Shown: in pieces, positions 25,238-35,336 of the stretch
Numbering within the stretch: position 1 is the stretch's first letter
Layout: every line of letters begins with the position of its first letter
NCBI RefSeq assembly: GCF_007995015.1
Contig: NZ_VORB01000009.1
Coordinates: 80,132 to 144,131, forward strand
Reading direction: 5' to 3'
Source: Luteibaculum oceani
Lineage (GTDB): Bacteria > Bacteroidota > Bacteroidia > Flavobacteriales_D > Luteibaculaceae
Length of the DNA stretch: 64,000 bases
Position numbers and translations under genes: made by a program
Notes under the pieces: model-generated
What the model was told of the DNA's origin: nothing
The model's database searches: none
Seen by the model: the letters and a program-made list of their open reading frames with translations, nothing else

Positions 25238-25310
25238 GATCTGCATGCCAGAACTACTCCAGCCAAACTCCAACGGACGCCCCATTGGATTTGCAATCCA
25301 ACCTCAGATG
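25212..25310. repeat. Interspersed two-hairpin element, copy A
   Basis: 99 bp. H1 is GGATGATTTGC-TAT-GCAAATCAATCC (25212-25237). A middle segment carries CCAGAACTACTCC and CCAACGGACGCCCC. H2 is TTGGATT-TGC-AATCCAA (25285-25301). Ends in CCTCAGATG. Matches 32768-32866 with only a few differences. Confidence 0.85.
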
Positions 25311-25384
25311 TGACGGGCTATTCTTCTATTTTAATTAGCCAAATTGCATTGGTGACACCGTAGGTAAGCACTTGGGCAGCGCTT

Positions 25385-25432
25385 CATTTCTACATTGCTT
25401 CACTTTGGCAGTTACATGTTATTTAACAATTA
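25385..25432 (+). repeat. 8-bp-periodic degenerate tract after copy A
   Basis: In-phase octads: CATTTCTA, CATTGCTT, CACTTTGG, CAGTTACA, TGTTATTT, AACAATTA. Between element and tract (25311-25384) is TGGGCAGCGCTTCA, which recurs before the tract of copy B. Confidence 0.6.
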
Positions 25433-25471
25433 CTTGGTCGTAGAATCCAATTTTAGTTGAATAATTTAATA

Positions 25472-25479
25472 TACTTTTG
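25472..25479 (+). promoter_or_regulatory. -7 element upstream of the giant PKD/Ig-like protein gene
   Basis: TACTTTTG is an exact TAnnTTTG match, giving a leader of about 70 nt. No well-spaced TTG is seen upstream. Confidence 0.45.
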
Positions 25480-25558
25480 TTAAAATTTAACTATTATTAG
25501 TTTGCTTTTGAATTCTGCGTGGTCTATTGAATTCAGTGGTCTGAGTAATTTGAAATAA

Positions 25559-28500
25559 ATGAGATACATATATTTTTTACTCCTTTCTGTATTAACAATT
25601 AATGTAGCTGGGCAAGGGGTTGTAGAAATTATTGGGAAAAAGGAAGTCTGTGAAGGAGTACGGGCTATGTATAGGGCTGACCAAGATTTTGTTGAGGTTG
25701 AATGGGTGATTTTTGGAAGCAATTATTTCACGCAAGTTAATGATTCTATAGAAGTATTTTGGGGAAGAAGTGGGAATGGAGAAGTTGTGCTAAAGGGGAC
25801 CTATGCCAATGGAGAGAGGGTTACCAGTAAAATCGAAATTACCATTAACCCTAATCCTAAAGCCGTAATTATTGATGAACTAGGTGATATTTTCTACTCT
25901 GAAGATAATTTTGATGACATTTCGCAGATCGATACAATTCCTTTCCAGGATTCAACAACAATTTTTACCTGTAGTCCTGTTTGTGAAAATATACCAGCAA
26001 ATTATAGGTCTCAGTTTCCATCTGGTAGTGGGCATCAATGGGTTTCGAATGGAGGACAATTGATAGGTGAAAATAGCCAGAACGCTGTTACCGTAGATTG
26101 GGAATCTGGTACAAACACAAATTTGCAATTATTTTTAACGAATGAATTCGGATGTAAAGATTCCACTGAAATTTGTATTTCAGTATTTGAAAAGCCAGCA
26201 CCAAATTTCGAAGCGAATAATAGTTGTATAGGGGGGGATGTTTATTTCCAAAATACAACCCAAGAGGCAAAGAAGTTTTTGTGGGACTTCGGGGATGGAA
26301 TTATCTCAACTGAGACTAACCCGGTTCACGCATATGGTAGCCCAGGGGAGTACTTGGTAAAATTATTAGCATACAATGAGTATAACTGTGCTGATTCGGT
26401 AATTAAACCGGTTACCATAAGTGATAAAATTGCTCCCACTATTAATTGTGTTGGACCTGCCTGTTTTGGTGCTGAAGTATTATATAATACCTCTGAGGCC
26501 TGCGCTTTTTTTTCTTGGAATGTAATAGGAGGGACCATCAAAAAAGGTCAAGGAACAAAAACGATAGAGGTTGGCTGGGACCAACAGGTAACAACTGGTA
26601 TATTGGAGTTGGAAGTTGCTGACTGTGAAGGAAACTTATGTCCAGATAAGGCTATTGTCAAAGTGCCCATAATTACGGATGCTATATCAATCAAAGGCGA
26701 GGTTGAACCATGTGCATATGGGAATTATACGTACCATATTGATCCCATTCCAGGGGTGCAGTATAATTGGTCTATAGAGGGCAGTGGTGAAATTATTTCG
26801 CAATCCAATTTATCGAACATAGTTGTTAATTGGTATGGGGTTGGTTCTAGAAAAGTAAAGTTATCTTATTTCAATCCAACTTTAAATTGCTCAGGTAATT
26901 CTGAATTACAGGTTAATGTAAAACCACAACATTTTTTATCAGCTCCCACTAACCTCTGTGCAGGGGAGACGGGTAAAGCTTATTCTGGTAACTCCAACAG
27001 TGGTAAATGGTCCGTTGTGGGTGCCAGTATAGAAAATATTGAATCTGACGAGTTAACTATAAAAGCAGGTTTTGGGAATAGAGCAATTGTTACCTACGAA
27101 AATACCGACCCCCAATTTTGTAAGTCGACTAAGCAACAAGTAATTTCAGTAACCAAGGCTGCGCCTCCCGTTGATTTTATAACTGGTGATAGCCTCATCT
27201 GCATAGGTAAACCATATAGGTACGAAACAAACTTCTTTGATTTAAATAGTTATAGAGTTAACTGGAGGATTGAAGGAGGAAGCATTAAAGTGCGCTCAGG
27301 AAATTACGTTGATGTTGAATGGACCGATCCCAATGGTATTTTATCAGCAAGCTTAATTAATAGAAATTTTCTTATGTGTCCTGGGGATACCAGTGAGAAG
27401 GAGGTTTCAGTTTTTGGTGGACTGGATATAGACTTTTCTATGGAAAGTAGCTTCTGTACATATTCTGATCTAGCACTGGAAGCTCTGATTGATGGTGAAA
27501 GTATAACTGAATTCGACGGTGATTTTAAATGGACAATAATTCCTGAGAAAGCAGGTGTAATAGTTTCTGGGCAGTATACTCAAAAGCCCAAAATTCAATT
27601 TAACGACTATGCTGGAAGTGCAACAGTAAAACTAGAAGTTGAAGCTTGTGGAAATACAATGCAAACAATAAGTAAACCTATTAGCATTAAGGCAGCATCA
27701 CCAGTTGAAATTAATATTTCTCAACCCTTTTGTGTTGGTAGCTCTTCAAGCGTTACCACAAATGCAAGTAATGTAATTTCCTGGGAGTTTAATGGCGACT
27801 TAGTGAGCACAAACAATAGCTTTAATATCAGTCAAAAAGGGGCAATTGTTCTTAACTATATTGATAATGTAGGGTGTAAGGGTAGTAAGTTGTTTGAAGC
27901 TGAACCAAACCCTATACCTAGGGTTATAGGTGGCCCTTCCTGGCGAAAAGTTTGTCAAGGTGATGCTGTTGATATAGATTTATTTACCCTAGATGCTGTA
28001 CAGTACAATTATCAATGGAGCAAAAATGGTACAACTATTCCCGGTGCTAAAAATCACACTTTGAATGTGAATAGTACTGGGGAATATAATGTTTTGGTTT
28101 CAAATAATTATGGGTGCCAAAACTCCCGAGATTTTTCTGTATTCCAAAGTACTTGCAATCAAGTACCACCTAACTGTTTTCAGTCCAGTGGTGAGGTGTC
28201 TTTTACCATGTCACAAAATTGTAATGAAATTACATTCACAAACACATCTTCTTCAAATGCTAGTAATTTAAGATTACAATTTGGAGACGGTGATAGCTAT
28301 AACTTTACTTCACCAGGAGAGGTCGTTGTGCATGAATACAAAATGGATGCTGGTGAATATTTGGCAACTTTACTAGGTAACTTGCCCGGAGTGGATGAAA
28401 ACGGTGACCCAACAAATTGTTCCTATAGCGAAACAAAAGCTTTTATTTTACCCTTAAACGCTGATTTTTTTGTCCCCAATAAATGTGACGGAAGGGAAAT

Positions 28501-31500
28501 ATATTTTGAGGAAACTTCCTCTTGGATTCCAGGTAATGATGTGACCAATTGGGAATGGAACTTTGGAGACCCTTCCTCGGGCTCTAATAATTTTTCCAAT
28601 TCTAAAACTCCAAGTCATAGATTCAGTTCCGCAGGATCATATACAGTAAGCCTTAGGGTTAGTAATTCTGAATGTAGCCAAACATCGTCTCAGGTAATAA
28701 CAGTTACTGAACCGATTGTCGATTTTGATCTAGCAGGTCCTTTATGTATAAACACACCCATTAGTATTTTAGTTCCCACACCTACACTTAACACATCGAT
28801 TTACCATGAATTTGATTTTGATGGTACTGTTGTGTCAAATTTCGATGAATTTATATTCACTTTTAAAAATGTGGGTACTAATAACATTACCCTAAGTGCA
28901 ATAGACGAAAAAGGTTGTAGTAATCAAAAAACATTAACTGTAAATGTGAATTCTCCACAAAATGTTTCAATATCTGTATTAGATGCCGTACCAATTTGTG
29001 AAGGAGATTCAGCACACTTATCTGCACCCAATGGTGTGCAATTTGAATGGTCAAATCTTAAAACGACTAAATCGATTTACGCAAAAAACGAAGGTAAATA
29101 TGGTGTAACCTTAATTGATGATTTTGGGTGTTTACAAATACCTGACCCCATAGAGGTGGGGGTAAATTTAAGACCGAAACCTGTTATTTTTTCCCCGTCC
29201 GCTCCAGGGTTTTGTAATAATGTAAATGGGGTCAGTGTAGACTTTGTTAGGGACCATTCATATGCATGGAAGGTAGACGGAGTTGGTCAAACTTCTTTAA
29301 GAAATACCATATATTCAGATAAAGAGGGTGATTTTGTAGTTGCCCAAACCGATGATATCACCGGTTGTGAGGGTACTTCAAAACCATTTAATGTAGAAAA
29401 ACACCAAATTGGAAATGTTGAATTAGTAAGTGATGTTGGTTTTGACATTTGTGAGGGTAGAAAGGCAAAATTAGAGGTGGATACCGATGAGGAGAATCTA
29501 AGTTATTATTGGAATACCAATGCTTCTAGAAGTAGTTTTTTAAATACAGCTGAAGGCGGAACTCATTTCGTAACGGTAACCAATGAATTTGGATGCAGTA
29601 AAACTACAAGTAAACACCTTCAGGTATACCCCATGCCTAACGCGGAACTAGTTATGAGTGGTTGTTTTGAAGCTTGCGATGAAAATTCGCTTCCCCTGCT
29701 TGGTTTACAGGGTTTTTCCAACACATGGTATAAAGAAGATAATAATAGCTGGAACTACAAAAGCTCCAGTTCTACTTTATCTGTTACCGAGACCGGAAGC
29801 TATAGAGCCATTGTAAAACACCAATTTTTTCCATCATGTAAAGATACAAGTCGAGTATCATACGTGAAATTTGAAGATTGTGCAGAACATGAAGAGCCTC
29901 CAATATTGGTGATTGATAAGAATAAAATTTGCATTGGGGATGAGATAACAATTGAATGTCAGTCTTCCTTATCGCCAATATATCTAGAATATAAAATGGA
30001 TGGAGGTTCCACCTTTGAAGAATTTTATGAAATCCCTTCTACTAATTTTACCATTCAGCCAACACAGTCGGGTACTTTCCGTTTGAGAGCATATTCTGGT
30101 CCCAATGCCCCAGTGAGTAATGAAATTTCTATAGATGTTTTAGAGTATCCTGACCCCGGCATTATTTCCTCAGATAAGGAAGCCTATTGTGAGGGTGATA
30201 CAGTTTTCCTTCTTTTAAAAGAATTTACGGGTTCCCTAGTGGATTGGGAAGTGTTTAATCCATTGATTTCTGATTTTGAATCTCTAAATAACAAGGTAAA
30301 TCCTGTAGAAATTGTCCTTCAGAATATATCTGTAGCAGCAAGAGCAAAATTGGTAAATGATATTTGCGTGTCCTATTCCAACTTTACTATCGACAAACCT
30401 GATAAACGAGCATCCATTCTTGATCTTGATGTCTCCCATAGCGCGCTTTGCTCCCCAGATACTATAGTGGTTTCAGCAAGTTATGAGGGAGAGTTTTTGT
30501 CATGGCAAAAATCGGTTGGTACAGAAAGTTTTGATGTTCTTGAGGAAACTCAAAATTCCTGGGTAGATGTCCCAATAGACACTTCTACTTATGTTCTTAG
30601 TATTGCCAATGGTGTATGCCCCATTGCAAGGGACACTGTTGGAGTTAATGTACTTGGAGAAACCTTTAATTTTGAGCTTGATTCTCTTGCTTGTGTATCC
30701 TCAGATTCCATTCATTTCTTCTTTGAGGAGGATAGTTATGAATTCGAATTAACCTACCAATATGAAAGTGGGATGCAAGAAAAGATTGCCCTAAATAAGG
30801 CAAACAATTTCTCTTTGGAAAATCAAAAGCCACCTGGAACATTTTATTTCTCCTTATTAGAAGGAACTTGTTACCAAGAAATCAAAGACTCTACTGAAAT
30901 ACTTCCATTACCTCAAGTAATTTCGACGGACCTTGTTGATGTAACTTGTTTTGGTCTTTTTAACGGCAGCATTGAGGTAGAAACGTCACTAGGTCTTGAT
31001 TTGGAGGCGGCTTTTAATTGGACTTTGACAGATAGTACGGAATTTACAGCAGTTGGAAGTGCGATTCAAGGATTAAGGGCCGGTATTTATAACCTTGATT
31101 TAAGTTATGCTGATCTGCCACGGTGTAAAGTAATAGAACCTATTGTTGTGGGGCAGCCCCAAAAATTAAATCTGATTTTGGAGAATGTAGTCCATGAAAC
31201 TTGTGAAGATTATAAAAATGGTCTAATAGAATTGAAGATTGAGGGTGGAACAGCGCCTTTTGAAGTGAAAGCACGTGTAAACAGCATTTTAATTCCAGAG
31301 TCTCAGGTTAATATTACTGGCAATGATGTTTCTGTCACTAGTATTTGGCCCGGGGTGGGAGAAATAGAAGTAGTAGATGCAAAGGGGTGTATTAGTATCC
31401 TAGACTTTGAAATTGAAAGCGCGCCTCTGTTTAGCTTATTTCTCGATGCTCAATTAAACCCACTTTGTGCCAATGAAAGCACAGGACAAATAAAAGTGGG

Positions 31501-32674
31501 TACTACAGGAACCATAGGGAATGCTCAGTTCGAATGGTCTGATGGGGAGAGTACTACTGATTCTAGTAGAATAGATTTACCTGCGGGTTTGGGATCCGTA
31601 AAAATAATTACGGAGTTAGGATGTGTAGATTCCATTGACTTTAATCTGGTAGCTCCACCAGAAATAGAATTGGAAATAGACTCTATCGTAAATACTTGTA
31701 TAGGTGAAAAGGGAGGATATTTATCAGCTACCGCAAAAGGTGGAACTGGAAATTTAACCTTTAACTGGTCTAATAATGTTAGTGGTAAAGTAAATGCAGG
31801 AATAGCTTCTGGCACATACAGGGTAACGGTTACTGACAAAAATGGCTGTAGTAGCGTATTGGATTCAGATGTTAAGGGGAAATCTAAACCCATTGTTGAT
31901 ATTGTTTTTGAAAACCCTACCTGTGGCAAAAAAGAGGTTTCGGTAGAAGTAAAATCTACCAGTTCAGAGATAAGAATTTCTTCAGGTACTTCTGACAGTT
32001 TGGATATTTCATTAGAAAACTCGACCAATAAATTTTTAGTTTCAGCTCCTGTATTTGGTGCATATAATTTTGAGTTGGAAGTCAATAATGACGGGTGCAT
32101 TGGACTGTTTCAGGATTCTATTATTTACAGAATCCAACCAACCGCATTATTCGTTTACAAAGAGACCAAAGTAGACTTAGGGTATAATTTCACCTTTGAA
32201 AACTTAAGTATTAATGGAGATGCTTACTTGTGGGATTTTGGTGGATCAGCAGAAGCGTACTTTGGATTTAATCCCGATACAATAAGTCTTTCCATTGATG
32301 AATCATTTGCTGCAAGGGCTTGTTTGGAGGTCAGTACAACCCTTGGTTGTGTTGATGAGTACTGCATGGATCTTTATTTGCAAGATGTTTTATCTGATGT
32401 CCTTATACCTAATAGCTTTACTCCCGATGGAGATGGCGTAAATGATGTGTTTGTACCGATTTTTTCTGGTATTGTCCCAATTCAATATACTCTTGAGATT
32501 TGGAGTAGAATGGGGGTTAAAATCTTTTCTTCAAACGACCCAGAAAAAGGGTGGGATGGTAAAATGAATGGCCAGAAAGTCCCTAAAGGAACCTATGTTT
32601 ATATCATTAAGTTTCTCAACGGAACGTCTAAAGAGGTCTTCTTCAGAAAAGGTGTAATCATAGTGTTTGGATAA
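25559..32674 (+). CDS. Giant T9SS-secreted PKD/Ig-like protein with gliding-motility C-terminal domain
   Basis: A 2371-residue surface or secreted protein. A signal peptide (residues 1-19, ending VAGQ) is followed by many Ig-like and PKD modules; clear PKD cores are WDFGDG at about 242 and WNFGD at about 1000, with a weaker WDFGG near 2223. Cysteine pairs of the form CxGxx and xGC recur in most modules. The last 90 residues are the gliding-motility-associated sorting domain (IPNSFTPDGDGVNDVFVPIF, then KGTYVYIIKF), which directs export through T9SS and anchoring to the surface. No SprF partner is adjacent. A role in adhesion is inferred. Confidence 0.93.
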   Translation: MRYIYFLLLSVLTINVAGQGVVEIIGKKEVCEGVRAMYRADQDFVEVEWVIFGSNYFTQVNDSIEVFWGRSGNGEVVLKGTYANGERVTSKIEITINPNPKAVIIDELGDIFYSEDNFDDISQIDTIPFQDSTTIFTCSPVCENIPANYRSQFPSGSGHQWVSNGGQLIGENSQNAVTVDWESGTNTNLQLFLTNEFGCKDSTEICISVFEKPAPNFEANNSCIGGDVYFQNTTQEAKKFLWDFGDGIISTETNPVHAYGSPGEYLVKLLAYNEYNCADSVIKPVTISDKIAPTINCVGPACFGAEVLYNTSEACAFFSWNVIGGTIKKGQGTKTIEVGWDQQVTTGILELEVADCEGNLCPDKAIVKVPIITDAISIKGEVEPCAYGNYTYHIDPIPGVQYNWSIEGSGEIISQSNLSNIVVNWYGVGSRKVKLSYFNPTLNCSGNSELQVNVKPQHFLSAPTNLCAGETGKAYSGNSNSGKWSVVGASIENIESDELTIKAGFGNRAIVTYENTDPQFCKSTKQQVISVTKAAPPVDFITGDSLICIGKPYRYETNFFDLNSYRVNWRIEGGSIKVRSGNYVDVEWTDPNGILSASLINRNFLMCPGDTSEKEVSVFGGLDIDFSMESSFCTYSDLALEALIDGESITEFDGDFKWTIIPEKAGVIVSGQYTQKPKIQFNDYAGSATVKLEVEACGNTMQTISKPISIKAASPVEINISQPFCVGSSSSVTTNASNVISWEFNGDLVSTNNSFNISQKGAIVLNYIDNVGCKGSKLFEAEPNPIPRVIGGPSWRKVCQGDAVDIDLFTLDAVQYNYQWSKNGTTIPGAKNHTLNVNSTGEYNVLVSNNYGCQNSRDFSVFQSTCNQVPPNCFQSSGEVSFTMSQNCNEITFTNTSSSNASNLRLQFGDGDSYNFTSPGEVVVHEYKMDAGEYLATLLGNLPGVDENGDPTNCSYSETKAFILPLNADFFVPNKCDGREIYFEETSSWIPGNDVTNWEWNFGDPSSGSNNFSNSKTPSHRFSSAGSYTVSLRVSNSECSQTSSQVITVTEPIVDFDLAGPLCINTPISILVPTPTLNTSIYHEFDFDGTVVSNFDEFIFTFKNVGTNNITLSAIDEKGCSNQKTLTVNVNSPQNVSISVLDAVPICEGDSAHLSAPNGVQFEWSNLKTTKSIYAKNEGKYGVTLIDDFGCLQIPDPIEVGVNLRPKPVIFSPSAPGFCNNVNGVSVDFVRDHSYAWKVDGVGQTSLRNTIYSDKEGDFVVAQTDDITGCEGTSKPFNVEKHQIGNVELVSDVGFDICEGRKAKLEVDTDEENLSYYWNTNASRSSFLNTAEGGTHFVTVTNEFGCSKTTSKHLQVYPMPNAELVMSGCFEACDENSLPLLGLQGFSNTWYKEDNNSWNYKSSSSTLSVTETGSYRAIVKHQFFPSCKDTSRVSYVKFEDCAEHEEPPILVIDKNKICIGDEITIECQSSLSPIYLEYKMDGGSTFEEFYEIPSTNFTIQPTQSGTFRLRAYSGPNAPVSNEISIDVLEYPDPGIISSDKEAYCEGDTVFLLLKEFTGSLVDWEVFNPLISDFESLNNKVNPVEIVLQNISVAARAKLVNDICVSYSNFTIDKPDKRASILDLDVSHSALCSPDTIVVSASYEGEFLSWQKSVGTESFDVLEETQNSWVDVPIDTSTYVLSIANGVCPIARDTVGVNVLGETFNFELDSLACVSSDSIHFFFEEDSYEFELTYQYESGMQEKIALNKANNFSLENQKPPGTFYFSLLEGTCYQEIKDSTEILPLPQVISTDLVDVTCFGLFNGSIEVETSLGLDLEAAFNWTLTDSTEFTAVGSAIQGLRAGIYNLDLSYADLPRCKVIEPIVVGQPQKLNLILENVVHETCEDYKNGLIELKIEGGTAPFEVKARVNSILIPESQVNITGNDVSVTSIWPGVGEIEVVDAKGCISILDFEIESAPLFSLFLDAQLNPLCANESTGQIKVGTTGTIGNAQFEWSDGESTTDSSRIDLPAGLGSVKIITELGCVDSIDFNLVAPPEIELEIDSIVNTCIGEKGGYLSATAKGGTGNLTFNWSNNVSGKVNAGIASGTYRVTVTDKNGCSSVLDSDVKGKSKPIVDIVFENPTCGKKEVSVEVKSTSSEIRISSGTSDSLDISLENSTNKFLVSAPVFGAYNFELEVNNDGCIGLFQDSIIYRIQPTALFVYKETKVDLGYNFTFENLSINGDAYLWDFGGSAEAYFGFNPDTISLSIDESFAARACLEVSTTLGCVDEYCMDLYLQDVLSDVLIPNSFTPDGDGVNDVFVPIFSGIVPIQYTLEIWSRMGVKIFSSNDPEKGWDGKMNGQKVPKGTYVYIIKFLNGTSKEVFFRKGVIIVFG

Positions 32675-32767
32675 GAGGTTAAAATATAATTATTAGTTTC
32701 GAACCTGTTGTTTTCTTCGCATTTTACGCTTGTGGGATAGGTGTATTTAGGAGCGTCTCCCCATTAA

Positions 32768-32866
32768 GGATGATTTGCCATGCAAATCAATCCCATCTTC
32801 ATGCCAGAACTACTCCAACCAAACTCCAACGGACGCCCCATTGGATTTGCAATCCAACCTCAGATG
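32768..32866. repeat. Interspersed two-hairpin element, copy B
   Basis: 99 bp, same length as copy A. H1 at 32768-32793 (the loop TAT becomes CAT), H2 at 32841-32857, CAGATG end at 32861-32866. It sits 94 bp after the giant gene, so copies A and B bracket that gene. The 32675-33059 stretch has no gene: it holds this element, the octad tract below, and the upstream region of the repeat lipoprotein. Confidence 0.87.
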
Positions 32867-32926
32867 CAATGCCCTACCAACTTAATTATTTGGAGCACAT
32901 CGTCAACCTACCCGGGCAGCGCCTCA

Positions 32927-32990
32927 ATTTCCACATTTCCAAATTGTTCCATTGCTCAATCCTTTCACAGTTTCATCGGTACATCATTAA
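32927..32990 (+). repeat. 8-bp-periodic degenerate tract after copy B
   Basis: Eight in-phase octads: ATTTCCAC, ATTTCCAA, ATTGTTCC, ATTGCTCA, ATCCTTTC, ACAGTTTC, ATCGGTAC, ATCATTAA. Preceded by CGGGCAGCGCCTCA, the counterpart of the segment before the copy A tract. Confidence 0.6.
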
Positions 32991-33059
32991 AATTTTTCAA
33001 TCAAGGTAGGGTAATGGCTTTTTCGTGCGGTATATAACCAAACGCTAAAACGAAAAGTC

Positions 33060-33923
33060 ATGAAAACTTCAAAATTATTATCCAGGTTTGCGATGTTAAT
33101 TATCGCAGCAACGGTGTTCTTCGCTTGTAAGAAAGACCACAACTCAGTTTCCCAAATTAATTCAGATGATGAACTTATAGCTGCCATTCAGAGTGCAGAA
33201 AAGAGCGCCATCACCGAAGCGGATCTTCCAGCCTTGTCTTTAAACATAATTGAAAACGATTACGACGGGGATGTGGTAACCGAAGCTTTGCAGGCTAATG
33301 GGATCGGGTATGAGGTAAGTTTAACTAGAGCAGAAGGAGCTTATATTGGCGACCAAGGAACTACGTACTTTTCCGAAGACGGTCGCGAATTAAGGGGGAA
33401 GAAAAAAAGAAAAGGAAGATTTATTCGCAAGCGTCTTAAAGAATGTTTCCGTTTTGTTTATCCTTTAGAAATAATTCTTCCAGATACCGGTGAAGTTACA
33501 TTAGCGAGTCCAGCTGACTGGCGAAAAGTGAAGCATTACTATAAATCCAATCCAGACCTAACGGATCGTCCAGAGTTTGTATTTCCACTTGAGATTGTCT
33601 ACAAGGATTCCGTTGTGACCATCACAGATCAGGATCAGTTGGAAGAAGCCAAAGACGCTTGTCGCGATGCCATCAAACCCCTGCTTTGTTTTAAAAAGGT
33701 GTATCCCTTTACCTTGCTAATGCCCGATGGAGAAACGCTGATAGAGTTAACCGAAAGAAAGGATTGGAGATTGGTACACGAATGGCATAAAAACAATCCA
33801 GATATTGATGGAAGGGGGAAAGTGCAGTTTCCAGTTACTATTAAATTTAGAGACGGATCTACCCGCGTAATAAATAATGTCGAAGAGTTCGAAGCTGCTA
33901 TGGAAGCTTGTAAAAAAGACTGA
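33060..33923 (+). CDS. Lipoprotein with two Cys-bounded tandem repeats, unknown function
   Basis: I do not recognise a named family. The 287-residue protein has a lipoprotein signal (VFFAC, Cys 23), a helical N-terminal part, a basic stretch (GKKKRKGRFIRKRLK, about 113-127), then two repeats of about 75 residues (129-201 and 210-284). Each begins and ends with Cys and contains two copies of an F/V-x-(Y/F)-P motif (FVYPLEI, FVFPLEI, KVYPFTL, VQFPVTI) followed by a DG-type turn. Disulphides at 129/201 and 210/284 are plausible. It precedes the ECF sigma, FecR and TonB receptor genes, but a terminator-like hairpin separates it. Confidence 0.75.
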   Translation: MKTSKLLSRFAMLIIAATVFFACKKDHNSVSQINSDDELIAAIQSAEKSAITEADLPALSLNIIENDYDGDVVTEALQANGIGYEVSLTRAEGAYIGDQGTTYFSEDGRELRGKKKRKGRFIRKRLKECFRFVYPLEIILPDTGEVTLASPADWRKVKHYYKSNPDLTDRPEFVFPLEIVYKDSVVTITDQDQLEEAKDACRDAIKPLLCFKKVYPFTLLMPDGETLIELTERKDWRLVHEWHKNNPDIDGRGKVQFPVTIKFRDGSTRVINNVEEFEAAMEACKKD

Positions 33924-33937
33924 TTTTAATTGGATAT

Positions 33938-33959
33938 GCGGTGCACTTTAGTGTACCGC
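33938..33959 (+). terminator. Terminator between the repeat lipoprotein and the ECF sigma gene
   Basis: GCGGTGCAC (33938-33946) pairs with GTGTACCGC (33951-33959, one G-T pair) around TTTA, then TTTATCTTT. It covers the GTG at 33941 that would otherwise be read as the sigma gene start. Confidence 0.6.
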
Positions 33960-33976
33960 TTTATCTTTCAAGCACA

Positions 33977-34474
33977 TTGACCCAACAAGAATTTAAATAT
34001 TGTTTCGACCAGTGGTTCGAAGAAGTTAGAAACTACATCTGTTTCCGGTGCAAAGATCCCGATCTTGCCACGGATATAGTGCAGTCGACTTTTGTTAAAA
34101 TATGGGAGAAGCAATTGGAGTTTCAAGGAGACGCAACCCGAAGTTTGGTTTATAAAATTGCTAAAGAAACCTGGATTTCGGAATACCGGAAGCAAAACAA
34201 ACAACAGGAATATCAACTGCATTTAAAGTCCGAAAACCCCAATTCAACTGAAGAAGCCATGGACCTTAAAGAACTAAAAAAAGTCTATGAACTAGCCCTT
34301 GGGAAACTATCGGAAAAACGAAGGGCCGTTTATTTAATGAGTCGCCAGGAGGAAATGAGTTACAAGGAGATAGCGGCTTGTTTAAACCTATCTGTGAAAG
34401 CCGTGGAAAAGCGAATGAACGGAGCCTTACAAGAATTAAGAAAAGCATTACATCATGTCGTCCAATCATCCTGA
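33977..34474 (+). CDS. ECF RNA polymerase sigma factor
   Basis: I place the start at TTG 33977 (165 residues) because the upstream GTG at 33941 lies in a terminator stem. Region 2 is EFKYCFDQWFEEVRNYICFR followed by DLATDIVQSTFVKIWE. Region 4 is KLSEKRRAVYLMSRQEEMSY followed by KEIAACLNLSVKAVEKRM. It overlaps the FecR gene by 20 bp, typical of coupled sigma/anti-sigma pairs. By analogy with FecI/FecR it should direct transcription of the receptor in response to an outer-membrane signal. Confidence 0.88.
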   Translation: MTQQEFKYCFDQWFEEVRNYICFRCKDPDLATDIVQSTFVKIWEKQLEFQGDATRSLVYKIAKETWISEYRKQNKQQEYQLHLKSENPNSTEEAMDLKELKKVYELALGKLSEKRRAVYLMSRQEEMSYKEIAACLNLSVKAVEKRMNGALQELRKALHHVVQSS

Positions 34475-35333
34475 TAACACACCTAGTCCAGAGGAAAAAA
34501 AGCTTTTTTCTAAGGTAGAAACTCGCTACAGTAGGAGTAAGGAAGCGGTATGGGCCGATTTGGAAAAGGACCTTTTTTCCAATGGAATTGAAACAAAATC
34601 TAAATCTTTTATAGGCAAGGTAATTCCTCTTTACTTTAGGTACGTTGCTGCTGCTAGTGTAGCGGCACTAATAGGGGCGTTTTTATTTATGCGCTTATCC
34701 ACGAAAGTGGTTACTACCCAGTTTGCTGAATCCAAAACAGTGGATTTGCCCGATGGATCCTCAGTAGTGCTTAATGCTAATTCTAAACTTACTTATTTTC
34801 CATACTGGTGGAATTTTTCCAGAGAATTAAAGCTGGAGGGCGAGGGCTTTTTTCAGGTGAAAAAGGGTAAGAATTTCGAGGTTAGTTCTAGTTTGGGATC
34901 AACAAGGGTGTTGGGAACTTCTTTCAACATTTTCTCTCGCAACAATGGCTATCAAGTTTATTGCTCTACTGGAAAAGTGGCTGTGAAAAATACCCAGGGG
35001 ACGGAAAAACAAATCACGCCTGGCGAATTGGTAGATATCCAACCAGGAAAGGAGATAAAGGTGAAAAAGGCAGATGAGGTAGCCGTTTTAAGCTGGAAAC
35101 AAAATCGGTTTTCATACAATACCACTCCACTAGGAAAGGTGTTTAAGGATTTTGAAAATTATTACGGTGTGAAAATTTTGGTAGGATCTAAAGAAATTTA
35201 CAACAACTATTACACCGGAGTTTTTTCTAGGTCGCTGAGTAAAGAAGATGCTTTAACGGTGGTATGTAAAAGCTTTAACTTAAAATTTAATACCAGCGAT
35301 AACAACCGTTTTGTAATTTCTAGTGGGGATTAG
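34455..35333 (+). CDS. FecR-family anti-sigma factor
   Basis: A 292-residue single-pass inner-membrane regulator. The cytoplasmic part is residues 1-60, the membrane helix about 62-80 (YVAAASVAALIGAFLFM), and the periplasmic FecR domain follows (KTVDLPDGSSVVLNANSKLT, then VLGTSFNIFSR). A C-terminal DUF4974-type domain (FSYNTTPLGKVFKDFENYYG) contacts the receptor in related systems. It is coupled to the sigma gene upstream and is 3 bp from the receptor gene. Confidence 0.93.
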   Translation: MSSNHPDNTPSPEEKKLFSKVETRYSRSKEAVWADLEKDLFSNGIETKSKSFIGKVIPLYFRYVAAASVAALIGAFLFMRLSTKVVTTQFAESKTVDLPDGSSVVLNANSKLTYFPYWWNFSRELKLEGEGFFQVKKGKNFEVSSSLGSTRVLGTSFNIFSRNNGYQVYCSTGKVAVKNTQGTEKQITPGELVDIQPGKEIKVKKADEVAVLSWKQNRFSYNTTPLGKVFKDFENYYGVKILVGSKEIYNNYYTGVFSRSLSKEDALTVVCKSFNLKFNTSDNNRFVISSGD

Positions 35334-35336
35334 ATT

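Noticed and set aside
31525..32100. 191-codon minus-strand open frame inside the giant protein gene
   Set aside because: It opposes a continuous, well-supported reading frame with clear domains; low-complexity beta-rich coding DNA often gives such shadows.
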